A stretch of DNA of 64,000 nt from Shimia sp. Its GTDB lineage: Bacteria; Pseudomonadota; Alphaproteobacteria; Rhodobacterales; Rhodobacteraceae. The first letter of the stretch is position 1, and every line of letters begins with the position of its first letter. Position numbers and translations under genes: made by a program. Below, piece by piece: positions 52,921 to 61,119 of this stretch. The stretch is taken from assembly GCF_022448905.1 (NCBI RefSeq), contig NZ_JAKVCW010000010.1, positions 62,001 through 126,000 on the forward strand, written 5' to 3'. Under the pieces are notes generated by a model. That model was given only the letters and a program-made list of their open reading frames with translations. It searched no databases and was not told the origin of the DNA.

Positions 52921-53089
52921 ATGTATCCGTGGTTTACGGACACTCTTTGGCCCGTAGCGGCGTCTCGGATCGGGCCCGGCTGGCCCCGCGTCAATGGCGT
53001 TTTTGATCCACGGGGCCTTCTATCGCAACCACGGCGTCAGGTCAATGAAACCGAATATGTATCAAGCCTTTGACGTGATTTCGGAAACA

Positions 53090-54040
53090 CTAATCGACGA
53101 AGCCGGGGAAGTGTTCCCGCCGCTTTGCGTCCAAATCCAAGCGATGGCTGCGCAACAGCCCAAGTGACTCTAGCTTCTGCCGCAGCTCAGGTGTGGCGAC
53201 GCAGACTTCTTCATAAAACTGCCGCAACCCGTCCGGTTCCTCGGCCAGATGCGCAAAAAGTTTGTGCAAGTTCAGCCCGCCCTGGTCCTCCGGCACCGCC
53301 GCGCCCAACTCATCGCGGTAAGACCCCTTCTTGTGCCGATAGGCAAAGCTCTGCATCCATTGCTCCCAACTGGTGGTGTGCAGATGCAGCAGCGCCACAT
53401 CTTGGAGCTCCACTTGGCCCGGATTTTGCCGTCCGTTCTGGGTCACATTGTGGATTTTGATCGCCATGTCTTTTTGTCCTGTACGCAGGAACATCTTTCC
53501 GGCGACATGGCTGACAAAGCCGTTTTTCAGATAGGTTGCAAAGTTCGGGTATATCTCCGCGACGAGCCGGTTGCGCAGCGTGCTATCGGCGATGAACGAC
53601 TTGAAATGCACCACGTCACTGTCATCAATAGAGGCCATCGCTTCCGCTGGGCGCACCCGCGCGACCAGGCACTCCTCCGGCAACTCGGCAAGCTGTTCGG
53701 TGATTGACCGATCCGGCCATAAGAACTCGTCCACATCAATGTGCAGCAGCCAATCCACCTTCTTGGCGCGATTATAGGCGTGCCGCACGTTGAAGGACTG
53801 CCGGGGCTGGTGCATCGGCGGTTTCTTCCCACGTGTCTTCTGCCAGTAATTGTCGCCGGTGCGGACCACCGTAAGTTGGGGATGTGGCTTAAGCTGCTCT
53901 TTGGCTTCGGGATTGGCAGCATCCAGATAGATCCAGACATGCGCAGCCCCCAGCTCCAAATGATGGGCCACGAAGTTCAGAATATCGACGGCGGGCGCTT
54001 TGATGGTTGCCACCACACCCCAGATCGGTGAAGTGCTCAT
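53090..54040 (-). CDS. Glycosyltransferase family 2-like protein
   Basis: 316 residues. VVATIKAPAVDILNFVAHHL is the start of the nucleotide-sugar domain, and LLHIDVDEFLWPD (about residues 98-110) holds the DxD metal motif. The layout is that of the GT2-like family with a conserved Asp-Val-Asp-Glu-Phe, often used for surface polysaccharides. There is no TM helix or signal peptide. It overlaps the upstream gene (54037-54792) by 4 bases; no other polysaccharide genes are nearby. Donor and acceptor unknown. Confidence 0.82.
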   Translation of the reverse strand: MSTSPIWGVVATIKAPAVDILNFVAHHLELGAAHVWIYLDAANPEAKEQLKPHPQLTVVRTGDNYWQKTRGKKPPMHQPRQSFNVRHAYNRAKKVDWLLHIDVDEFLWPDRSITEQLAELPEECLVARVRPAEAMASIDDSDVVHFKSFIADSTLRNRLVAEIYPNFATYLKNGFVSHVAGKMFLRTGQKDMAIKIHNVTQNGRQNPGQVELQDVALLHLHTTSWEQWMQSFAYRHKKGSYRDELGAAVPEDQGGLNLHKLFAHLAEEPDGLRQFYEEVCVATPELRQKLESLGLLRSHRLDLDAKRREHFPGFVD

Positions 54041-54792
54041 TTCCGGGCCTGCTGACGCTCTTTCTTGGACCGCATCTGCGCCAGCCGCCGGAACACGCCG
54101 CCGGGCTCTTCAATCAGTTCCTGCAACAAATGATCCACCAAAGGCGCAATCACAGGATCGCTTTTGCCCATCTCCCAGATTGGCGTGATCACGTTGATAT
54201 CCAGCCCGCCGTGCATCAATGAAAACGGCTCCATATCCAGCGGAAGTCGCGTTTTTACGCGTTTGCCAAAGCCGTACTCTTTGTCGGGCTCCATGCCGCT
54301 GAATGTGCGCTCAAACTCATAAAGTTTCATCATGCCAAACAGCATGCGCAATCCTTGGCCAACTTCCCGCTGCGCCGGGGTCTCGCCGTGATCCGCAAAG
54401 GTCTGCACCGAACTCACCAGCCAGCGCAGGTTCAATTCTGAAATCAGATGTGCGGACTCCTCGGCCCATATCCGGCAAAACAACGCGGCGGTTTGCGTCG
54501 GCTGCGCCCGCTTGCGCAGGTTGGAGATCAACTGCGCATTCAGGAAGGCCAATTCACTCAAGCCGACAAATTCTTCTGCAATCTGCCGTCGTTTGCGCGC
54601 CCAACTGGTGTTTGGATCGGCTGGCCCCTTTTGCGTTGCGCGCTCCGGTACAATCGCATTCCTCAGAACCGACAGGTTCACATCCAGGGACGGCAGGTTT
54701 TCTGGGCCAAACTCAAAGGGATCACGCCGGCCGTCGTAGCGTTCCATCATATAGGCGTAACCGCCCGGATAGGTGAGGGTTTTTTCTGACAT
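54037..54792 (-). CDS. Hypothetical protein paired with the glycosyltransferase (251 aa)
   Basis: Starts at ATG 54792. No signal peptide or TM segment. It opens EKTLTYPGGYAYMMERYDGR. The central helices (WARKRRQIAEEFVGLSELAF, NLRKRAQPTQTAALFCRIWA, and MLFGMMKLYEFERTFSG) suggest an all-alpha core. The C-terminus is basic (AQMRSKKERQQARK). I recognise no family. Its 4-base overlap with the glycosyltransferase gene implies a joint function. It lies 47 bases after prfC with a perfect hairpin between. Confidence 0.7.
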   Translation of the reverse strand: MSEKTLTYPGGYAYMMERYDGRRDPFEFGPENLPSLDVNLSVLRNAIVPERATQKGPADPNTSWARKRRQIAEEFVGLSELAFLNAQLISNLRKRAQPTQTAALFCRIWAEESAHLISELNLRWLVSSVQTFADHGETPAQREVGQGLRMLFGMMKLYEFERTFSGMEPDKEYGFGKRVKTRLPLDMEPFSLMHGGLDINVITPIWEMGKSDPVIAPLVDHLLQELIEEPGGVFRRLAQMRSKKERQQARK

Positions 54793-54802
54793 GGCGCGAT
54801 GT

Positions 54803-54827
54803 TTGCACGGGGCGAAACCCCGTGCAA
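54803..54827 (-). terminator. Hairpin after prfC
   Basis: TTGCACGGGG (54803-54812) pairs perfectly with CCCCGTGCAA (54818-54827) around a 5-base loop, 12 bases past the prfC stop. There is no T-tract on the minus strand, so termination is uncertain. Confidence 0.5.
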
Positions 54828-54839
54828 TCGCAGAGTGTA

Positions 54840-56447
54840 TCAGACCATCATTTCCTTGGTCGCGCTCAACGTGACATCCGGATAATCGCGAGCAACGCGG
54901 TCAATGTCCCACTGCAAACGGGTCAGGAACACCACGTCGCCATCATTGTCGTAGCTGATGTGCTGTTTGTTCATATCCGCAAACTTTTCAACCGCTTGCC
55001 GCTCACCGTGCACCCAACGGGCGGAGGTGAACTGGCTCTGTTCAAAGCGCACGGGCAGGCCGTATTCCATCTCGATCCGGCTGGCGAGCACTTCAAACTG
55101 AAGCTGACCAACCACGCCCACAATGAAGCCCGAACCAATCATCGGCTTGAAGACCTTTGCGGCGCCTTCTTCGGCAAACTGCATCAGCGCTTTTTCAAGG
55201 TGTTTGGCCTTCAACGGGTCGCCCGCGCGGATGCCCTGCAGCAGTTCCGGCGCAAAGCTTGGAATGCCCGACACACGCAGCACTTCGCCCTCGGTCAGCG
55301 TGTCGCCAATGCGCAGCTGCCCGTGGTTTGGAATGCCAATAATGTCCCCGGCCCAGGCCTCTTCGGCCAGCTCACGGTCAGACGCCAAAAACAACACCGG
55401 GTTGGAGATCGCCATCGGCTTTTTTGTCCGCACATGCGTGAGTTTCATGCCACGCTTAAAGTGCCCCGAGGCCATCCGTACAAAGGCCACACGGTCACGG
55501 TGTTTCGGGTCCATGTTGGCCTGAACCTTGAACACAAACCCGGCGACTTTCTTCTCTTCGGGCGCAATCTTGCGCGGCTCGGCGTTTTGCACCTGCGGCT
55601 GCGGCCCATAGGTGCCAATGCCGTCCATCAACTCTTTGACACCAAAGGAATTGATCGCGGAGCCAAACCAGATTGGGGTCATATGCCCTTCAAGCACCGC
55701 TTGCGGGTCCAGCGCCGGCAGCAACTCCTTGGCCATCTCAACTTCTTCGCGCAACTGCTCCAGCAGGTGCTCTGGCACGTGATCGGCCAGTTTCGGGTCG
55801 TCCAACCCGTCGATCTGCACGCTCTCGGCCACCACGTTCCGGTCCGCCCGGTCCATCAGCTCCAGTCGATCGTTGAGCATATCATAGGTGCCAACGAACT
55901 CGCGGCCCACGCCAATCGGCCAGCTGGCCGGGGTCACGTCAATCGCAAGGTTTTCTTGGATTTCGTCAATAATATCGAAAGTATCGCGACTTTCGCGGTC
56001 CATTTTGTTGCAAAACGTCAAAATAGGTAGGTCGCGCAGGCGGCACACTTCAAACAGTTTTTGCGTCTGGCTTTCCACACCTTTGGCGCCGTCAATCACC
56101 ATCACGGCGGCATCCACGGCAGTCAGCGTGCGATAAGTGTCTTCCGAAAAATCGCTGTGGCCCGGTGTGTCCACCAGGTTGAACCGGAAGGTGCCAAAGT
56201 CAAACGACATCGCGGAGGCCGACACGGAGATCCCGCGGTCCTTTTCCATCTGCATAAAGTCAGAGCGTGTGCGCCGCGCCTCACCCTTGGCCCGCACCTG
56301 ACCCGCCATCTGAATCGCACCACCATAAAGGAGAAACTTTTCGGTCAGCGTGGTCTTACCGGCGTCCGGGTGCGAGATGATCGCAAAGGTGCGACGGCGC
56401 GCAATCTCGGGCGGCAATTCGGGGCGGTTTGTCTGCGTGTCCAACAT
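54840..56447 (-). CDS. prfC: Peptide chain release factor 3
   Basis: 535 residues from ATG 56447; a TTG further upstream (56483) has no ribosome-binding site, and 535 is the usual length. GTPase motifs: G1 IISHPDAGKTTLTEKFL, G3 LVDTPGHSDFSEDTYRTL, G4 FCNKMDRES. Domains II and III carry RF3-specific blocks (VGVVGQLQFEVLASRIEMEY). It recycles RF1/RF2 from the ribosome using GTP. It lies 52 bases downstream of a Hint-domain gene on the same strand. Confidence 0.94.
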   Translation of the reverse strand: MLDTQTNRPELPPEIARRRTFAIISHPDAGKTTLTEKFLLYGGAIQMAGQVRAKGEARRTRSDFMQMEKDRGISVSASAMSFDFGTFRFNLVDTPGHSDFSEDTYRTLTAVDAAVMVIDGAKGVESQTQKLFEVCRLRDLPILTFCNKMDRESRDTFDIIDEIQENLAIDVTPASWPIGVGREFVGTYDMLNDRLELMDRADRNVVAESVQIDGLDDPKLADHVPEHLLEQLREEVEMAKELLPALDPQAVLEGHMTPIWFGSAINSFGVKELMDGIGTYGPQPQVQNAEPRKIAPEEKKVAGFVFKVQANMDPKHRDRVAFVRMASGHFKRGMKLTHVRTKKPMAISNPVLFLASDRELAEEAWAGDIIGIPNHGQLRIGDTLTEGEVLRVSGIPSFAPELLQGIRAGDPLKAKHLEKALMQFAEEGAAKVFKPMIGSGFIVGVVGQLQFEVLASRIEMEYGLPVRFEQSQFTSARWVHGERQAVEKFADMNKQHISYDNDGDVVFLTRLQWDIDRVARDYPDVTLSATKEMMV

Positions 56448-56499
56448 GTCCGCGCGTATAGGTCGCAAAGCGCCAATTCGCAAGGAAAAGCGGCGGGTC

Positions 56500-57522
56500 C
56501 TACTTGGAGGACGCCCGCTTCAAAAGCTCCACCGCATCCGGGCGATCGAGCAGGCTTTCATGCACTTCCAGATGCGCCTGCGGCATGCCGCGCGCCGCGT
56601 TTGAGGCCGGACGCAGACGTTCCTTGACCTCTTCAGGCACCGCCGGGCGGGTGCGTGTGTCCATCTGCATGGTTTCCGCCGAAATGCCTTCGGCAAAAAT
56701 GATCTGATGGGTGTCAAACATGATCTGGTAGTAGTCCACAAACCCGCCTTCGTCGGCGTAGACCGTGTCCCCATTCACCAGATGCCGCGCTTTAATCAGC
56801 AGCTCGCTGCGCCCGACACCAATGTGGTCATGGCGTTGGTAGACAAACAGCCGGTGATCCGGGCTCACCCGCAGATCCTGCGTGTTGTTGAGAGTGCCCG
56901 CGGTGATCACGATGGGGGCAAACTCGCCACTGGCACGTTGCACGGCATGTCCAATCCAACGCACTTCCTGCGGGCCGTCATCCCGCGTCAGCACGCGATC
57001 ACCCAAGGTCAAGTCTTCGACCCGACGCTGTTCGCCGGTCGCCATGGTGATCCGGGTGCCGCCGGTGAAACTCACACAAGCCAACTGTGCTAATTTGGTG
57101 GAGGCCGCGCCGCGATCGATGCCCACAAGCACGTATTCACATTTGGGCGTCAACGGAGCCAATGGCGCGCCATACACTTCCACCACACCGCCGTCTTCGT
57201 CGACTTCGACAAGCACCAGCACTTCAATGGTGTCTCCGCTTGGCGGCATAAACGTGGCCACACAATCGAGGTACACCCGCGCGTCTTTGGTGCCGAGGCT
57301 GTAGTCGCTGGCTATGAAGTGCTGCCCGTCGCCGTCGGTGCGCAGCGCAAGGCTCTTTTCTTCCGCATCCTGGTTCAGGGTGTAGATATCATCTGGCACC
57401 AGTTCGTCCGCAAAAGACAGGGAATCACCAAGGTTGGCCCCATCCGTCACCACAAAGGCATCTGCCGGATACACCGGTAGGCGTTGGGAGGGTTGGGAGC
57501 TGTCTTGGACTTGGGACGTCAT
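56500..57522 (-). CDS. Hint-domain protein with Ser at the Cys position
   Basis: 340 residues. Residues 1-145 form an acidic N-terminal domain with no recognised family. Residues about 150-300 are a Hint domain: SFTGGTRITMATGEQRRVED (151-170), LGDRVLTRDDGPQEVRWIGH, SPDHRLFVY, and DTVYADEGGFVDYYQIMFDT with HQIIFAEG. The usual C-F-x-x-G-T start reads S-F-T-G-G-T, with a Cys two residues earlier (Cys149). Serine can replace Cys in some inteins, so activity is not excluded. Frequent in Rhodobacterales with unknown role; upstream of prfC. Confidence 0.8.
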   Translation of the reverse strand: MTSQVQDSSQPSQRLPVYPADAFVVTDGANLGDSLSFADELVPDDIYTLNQDAEEKSLALRTDGDGQHFIASDYSLGTKDARVYLDCVATFMPPSGDTIEVLVLVEVDEDGGVVEVYGAPLAPLTPKCEYVLVGIDRGAASTKLAQLACVSFTGGTRITMATGEQRRVEDLTLGDRVLTRDDGPQEVRWIGHAVQRASGEFAPIVITAGTLNNTQDLRVSPDHRLFVYQRHDHIGVGRSELLIKARHLVNGDTVYADEGGFVDYYQIMFDTHQIIFAEGISAETMQMDTRTRPAVPEEVKERLRPASNAARGMPQAHLEVHESLLDRPDAVELLKRASSK

Positions 57523-57670
57523 AACTTACCTACTTTAGTGTACTGCACGCTTTCTTTGAACAAGTGAAGTGACACGCAAATGTGGCAGCACAATGCCATG
57601 GCTCCGGCATTATACTGGCATCATTCCTAATTTGGGTATTTCTTACCCCCACAACAACGGGGAGATTCGC

Positions 57671-58450
57671 ATGGAATTGGGAATTAAAGGTAAACGCGCA
57701 CTGGTCTGTGCGTCCTCAAAAGGTCTTGGTTTGGGCTGTGCTCGCGCTCTGGCTGCGGAAGGTGTGGACCTGATCATGAACGCGCGTGGTGTCGAGGCGC
57801 TTGAGGCCGCCGCTGCCGACATCCTTTCCGAATTTGGTGTGGATGTTCAGGCGATTGCCTGTGACGTGACCACCATTGAGGGGCAAGCCAAGCTGATCGA
57901 AGCCGCGCAAGGCGTCGATATTCTGGTCAACAACGCCGGTGGCCCGCCTCCAGGCATGTGGACCGACTGGGATCGTGACGATTTCATTTCCGCCTTGGAC
58001 GCCAACATGCTGGCCCCAATCGCGCTAATCAAAGCGCTGGTTCCGGGCATGATGGACCGCGGCTGGGGCCGTGTGGTGAACATCACCTCCGTTTCGGTCA
58101 AATCCCCGATTCCGGTGCTGGGCCTGTCCAACGCTGCGCGTGCAGGCCTCACTGGCTACGTTGCTGGCACCGCGCGTCAGGTGGCTGGCAAAGGCGTGAC
58201 CATCAACAACATCTTGCCGGGCATTCATGCCACCGACCGCGCTGTCTCCTTGGACAAGGCTGTGACTGAGCAGCAAGGCATCTCCATGGAAGAGGCAAAG
58301 GCCCAACGCGCCGCCACAATTCCCGCGGGCCGCTACGGCACCCCGGATGAATTTGGCGCCACATGTGCCTTCCTCTGCTCCCATCACGCAGGCTTTATCG
58401 TGGGGCAGAATGTTCTTCTGGACGGCGGTGCCTTCGCATCTGCTATGTAA
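57671..58450 (+). CDS. Short-chain dehydrogenase/reductase family protein lacking the catalytic Tyr/Lys
   Basis: 259 residues from ATG 57671, with GGGGAG 6 bases upstream; the frame extends to 57569 but without conserved sequence. The Rossmann motif is altered but recognisable (LVCASSKGLGLGCARAL, residues 11-27), NNAGG (87-91) is intact and the catalytic Ser is Ser140 (NITSVSV). The Y-x-x-x-K position reads Ser153-Asn-Ala-Ala-Arg157, so both Tyr and Lys are replaced. The C-terminal NNILPGIHATDRA and FIVGQNVLLDGGA are SDR-typical. A TATACT box lies at 57611-57616. Confidence 0.82.
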   Translation: MELGIKGKRALVCASSKGLGLGCARALAAEGVDLIMNARGVEALEAAAADILSEFGVDVQAIACDVTTIEGQAKLIEAAQGVDILVNNAGGPPPGMWTDWDRDDFISALDANMLAPIALIKALVPGMMDRGWGRVVNITSVSVKSPIPVLGLSNAARAGLTGYVAGTARQVAGKGVTINNILPGIHATDRAVSLDKAVTEQQGISMEEAKAQRAATIPAGRYGTPDEFGATCAFLCSHHAGFIVGQNVLLDGGAFASAM

Positions 58451-58468
58451 GCGCGAGTAAGTAACTAA

Positions 58469-59623
58469 ATGGCGCGAGGTGTGGGGGTGTCCCAGGGTTT
58501 TTCATTGAAAGATGAGTTGTTTAACGCGGATAGCCTGGGCGATCTGGCGGCAGAGTTTGCCGCCGGAGTGCCGGGGTTTGATGGTGAGGACTTCCATCTA
58601 GAAGTTGTGGCAGGGCTTCAGGGGCGTGAGCTCATGGAGCGTATGGAATGGATTGCCGATTGCATCGAAAAACGCCTCGCGCCAGATTTCCCGGAAATGG
58701 CGGATCAACTTGAAGCGGCCATGCCGCCCGCGCTTGATCCAACTCTGAAGGATGATGACTTTGGCCGCTTCATCCATGCGGTGCCCGGTATTCTGGCCAC
58801 CCGCCATGGCGTTGAAGAGCATCGGGATCGGGCGCTGGATCTGCTGGAGGAGGCGACCAAGCGCTTCTCTATGGAGTTCTACATCCGCGCCTTCATCAAC
58901 CGCTGGCCCGACGAGACCTTTACCCGCCTGCAAGAGTGGGCCGAGAACGACAATTACCACGTCCGTCGTCTGGTGAGCGAAGGCACACGGCCCAAATTGC
59001 CCTGGGCAAAAAAGATCGACATCGATCCTATGTCGACGTTGCCCTTACTGGCGAAACTGCACGCCGATCCAACGCGTTACGTGACACGGTCGGTGTCCAA
59101 CCACCTCAATGACATCTCCAAACTCTCCACCGACACGGTGGTCAGCCAGCTTTCCGACTGGAAAGAGCAGGGTAAGCAGGCCCCTAAAGAACTGGATTGG
59201 ATGACGCGTCATTCTTTGCGCACTGCGGTCAAGGCCGGCCATTCCGGCGCTCTGTCGATGCTGGGGTTCCACGCAGACGCGCCCATCACATTGGACAGTC
59301 TTTCGGTGGGCGGCGACAGCATCCAAATCGGCGACGCGCTACAGGTCGAAACAACCCTGTCCACAACTGGCACATCCCCCGTGCCCGTGATGGTCGACTA
59401 TGTGCTGAGTTTCCATCGCCCCAATGGGCGTGGCAGTGACAAGGTCTTTAAACTCAAGCAAGGTAAAATCCCTGCTGGAAAGTCACTCACACTGGCCAAA
59501 AAGCATCCGCTCAAAGCCAATGCCAGCACGTTTCAACTGCACCCCGGACCCCACAAACTGGCCATTCAGGTCAACGGCCGTGTGCTGGGGGATGTGGCGT
59601 TTGACCTGACGGATCCCACGTAA
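58469..59623 (+). CDS. alkC: DNA alkylation repair glycosylase, AlkC-like, with C-terminal Ig-like domain
   Basis: 384 residues; ATG 58469 used, GTG 58487 possible. Residues about 10-270 are alpha-helical HEAT-like repeats of the AlkC/AlkD superfamily (SLKDELFNADSLGDLAAEFA, then WPDETFTRLQEWAENDNYHV, VRRLVSEGTRPKLPWAKKID). Residues about 275-384 look like an immunoglobulin-type beta domain (ITLDSLSVGGDSIQIGDALQ, then VDYVLSFHRPNGRGSDKVFK), as described for AlkC. The family excises 3-methyladenine and related cationic lesions from DNA. 18 bases after the SDR gene, same operon. Confidence 0.8.
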   Translation: MARGVGVSQGFSLKDELFNADSLGDLAAEFAAGVPGFDGEDFHLEVVAGLQGRELMERMEWIADCIEKRLAPDFPEMADQLEAAMPPALDPTLKDDDFGRFIHAVPGILATRHGVEEHRDRALDLLEEATKRFSMEFYIRAFINRWPDETFTRLQEWAENDNYHVRRLVSEGTRPKLPWAKKIDIDPMSTLPLLAKLHADPTRYVTRSVSNHLNDISKLSTDTVVSQLSDWKEQGKQAPKELDWMTRHSLRTAVKAGHSGALSMLGFHADAPITLDSLSVGGDSIQIGDALQVETTLSTTGTSPVPVMVDYVLSFHRPNGRGSDKVFKLKQGKIPAGKSLTLAKKHPLKANASTFQLHPGPHKLAIQVNGRVLGDVAFDLTDPT

Positions 59624-59714
59624 CCCTCTGACGTTTCATCACGTTTCTGTGGGGCGGCTAGCCTGACAACTGGCCGCCTGTTAGGTCGGTTCCAATTCTG
59701 AACGGGACACGACC

Positions 59715-61100
59715 ATGCACGCCGCCACACTTATCACCATCTTCGCCGCTATCCTTTTGCTCAGCCTCGTTGTCGCCCCCAAGCGGGCCACAGTTGTGGG
59801 CTTCTTTGGCGGGCAGACCGCAGAAGGGCAGGCGCCCTCGCTGTGGACCTTGGTGCTGTCGCAGGTCACCACCTGGATATTTGCGCGCTCTTTGATGAAC
59901 GCTGCCATCCTGGGCTTCTACTACGGCATCGCAGGCACCTTGGCCTACGCGGCATACTATGCGTCATTTCTAACTGGCGGCTACATCGTGAACCGCATGC
60001 GTGTGCAGGGCGCGGGCTCGGTACAGGACTGGCTCACCTCACGCTTTGGCAAACCCGGCACCACTGCCTACAACGTGGTGATCGCCCTACGTCTCCTGTC
60101 TGAAGTCTTCGCCAACCTGCTGGTGGTTGGCTTGATCTTCAGCGCGGCTCTGCCGGACGTGGCCAACGCAGGCACGCTCTCTATCCTGATCGTTGGGGTG
60201 GTTGCGCTGGCCTATTCCGCTTGGGGTGGCCTCTCCGCTGCTTTGCGCACGGACGTGGTGCAGATGCTGCTGTTTCTCGTGGTGTTTGGCATCGCCTTCA
60301 TTGCCCTCCTGCTGCGCCCCGAGTTCAACTTTGGCGCTGTGCTCACCGCGCCGGGCGCCTCTGGCCCACACAACGGCTGGGTGCTTCTGGTGGTCGCCGC
60401 GCTTCAGGTGTTTTCCTATCCGGTACATGACCCGGTGATGATGGACCGCGGCTTCCTCGCGGACCGCGACACCACCCGCAAAAGCTTCCTGCACGCTTTC
60501 TGGCTGTCCACACTTTGCATCATCACGTTTGGCTTCTTTGGCATTCAGGCCTCGCTTGAGGGTGCCTCCTATGAAGGACAGTTGATCGGCACTTGGAGCA
60601 CCATGTTCCCAACTTGGGTCTTCACCCTGCTGATCCTCTCGCTCCTTGTGTCCGCGCTGTCCACATTGGACTCCGCCTTGAGTTCCGCCGCCCGTCTGGT
60701 GGTCGAGGAACTCAAACTCGCCCCGCGCACGTTGGCCGGCGGTCGCATTGCCATGTTGGTCTTTGCCCTCGCAGGTGGCGCCCTGACCCTTTGGGGCAAC
60801 CAAACCCTTTTTGACGCCGTGGCCGTGTCCGGCACCGCTTCGATGTTCCTCACCCCCGTGCTGGTTGCCAGCCTGGTTTGTGGCCGGGATGTGCCGCTCT
60901 GGTCCTACATGGCCTGTTTCTTCGCAGCCCTTTATGGCGCCGCTGCCTACATGTTCCGAGACACAGAATTTGTGGCACAATTCCTGTACGACGGTCACAA
61001 ATACGAGCAGCTCCTGCAGATCTGCGTCATCGTTCTGGCCGTCGGATTTGCCGCAGTCCTGTTCGGGAGCCGCAGGGTTGAAGCACGGGTAGGGGGCTGA
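59715..61100 (+). CDS. Sodium:solute symporter family protein
   Basis: 461 residues with about 12-13 TM helices. The SSF signature region GVVALAYSAWGGLSAALRTD (about 159-178) and VQMLLFLVVFGIAFI match, and LSTLDSALSSAARLVVEEL carries the Ser/Asp sodium-site residues of helix 8. It would import a small solute with sodium. It is shorter than proline or acetate permeases and cannot be tied to one substrate. 91 bases after alkC, 19 bases before the ABC ATPase gene. Confidence 0.82.
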   Translation: MHAATLITIFAAILLLSLVVAPKRATVVGFFGGQTAEGQAPSLWTLVLSQVTTWIFARSLMNAAILGFYYGIAGTLAYAAYYASFLTGGYIVNRMRVQGAGSVQDWLTSRFGKPGTTAYNVVIALRLLSEVFANLLVVGLIFSAALPDVANAGTLSILIVGVVALAYSAWGGLSAALRTDVVQMLLFLVVFGIAFIALLLRPEFNFGAVLTAPGASGPHNGWVLLVVAALQVFSYPVHDPVMMDRGFLADRDTTRKSFLHAFWLSTLCIITFGFFGIQASLEGASYEGQLIGTWSTMFPTWVFTLLILSLLVSALSTLDSALSSAARLVVEELKLAPRTLAGGRIAMLVFALAGGALTLWGNQTLFDAVAVSGTASMFLTPVLVASLVCGRDVPLWSYMACFFAALYGAAAYMFRDTEFVAQFLYDGHKYEQLLQICVIVLAVGFAAVLFGSRRVEARVGG

Positions 61101-61119
61101 TACATCTCGACAAAACCCG

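Noticed and set aside
57581..57597. Sigma-54-like promoter TGGCAG...TGCC upstream of the SDR gene
   Set aside because: The GG to GC spacing is one base short of the required distance and the -12 element lacks TT; a sigma-70-type TATACT box downstream is a better candidate.
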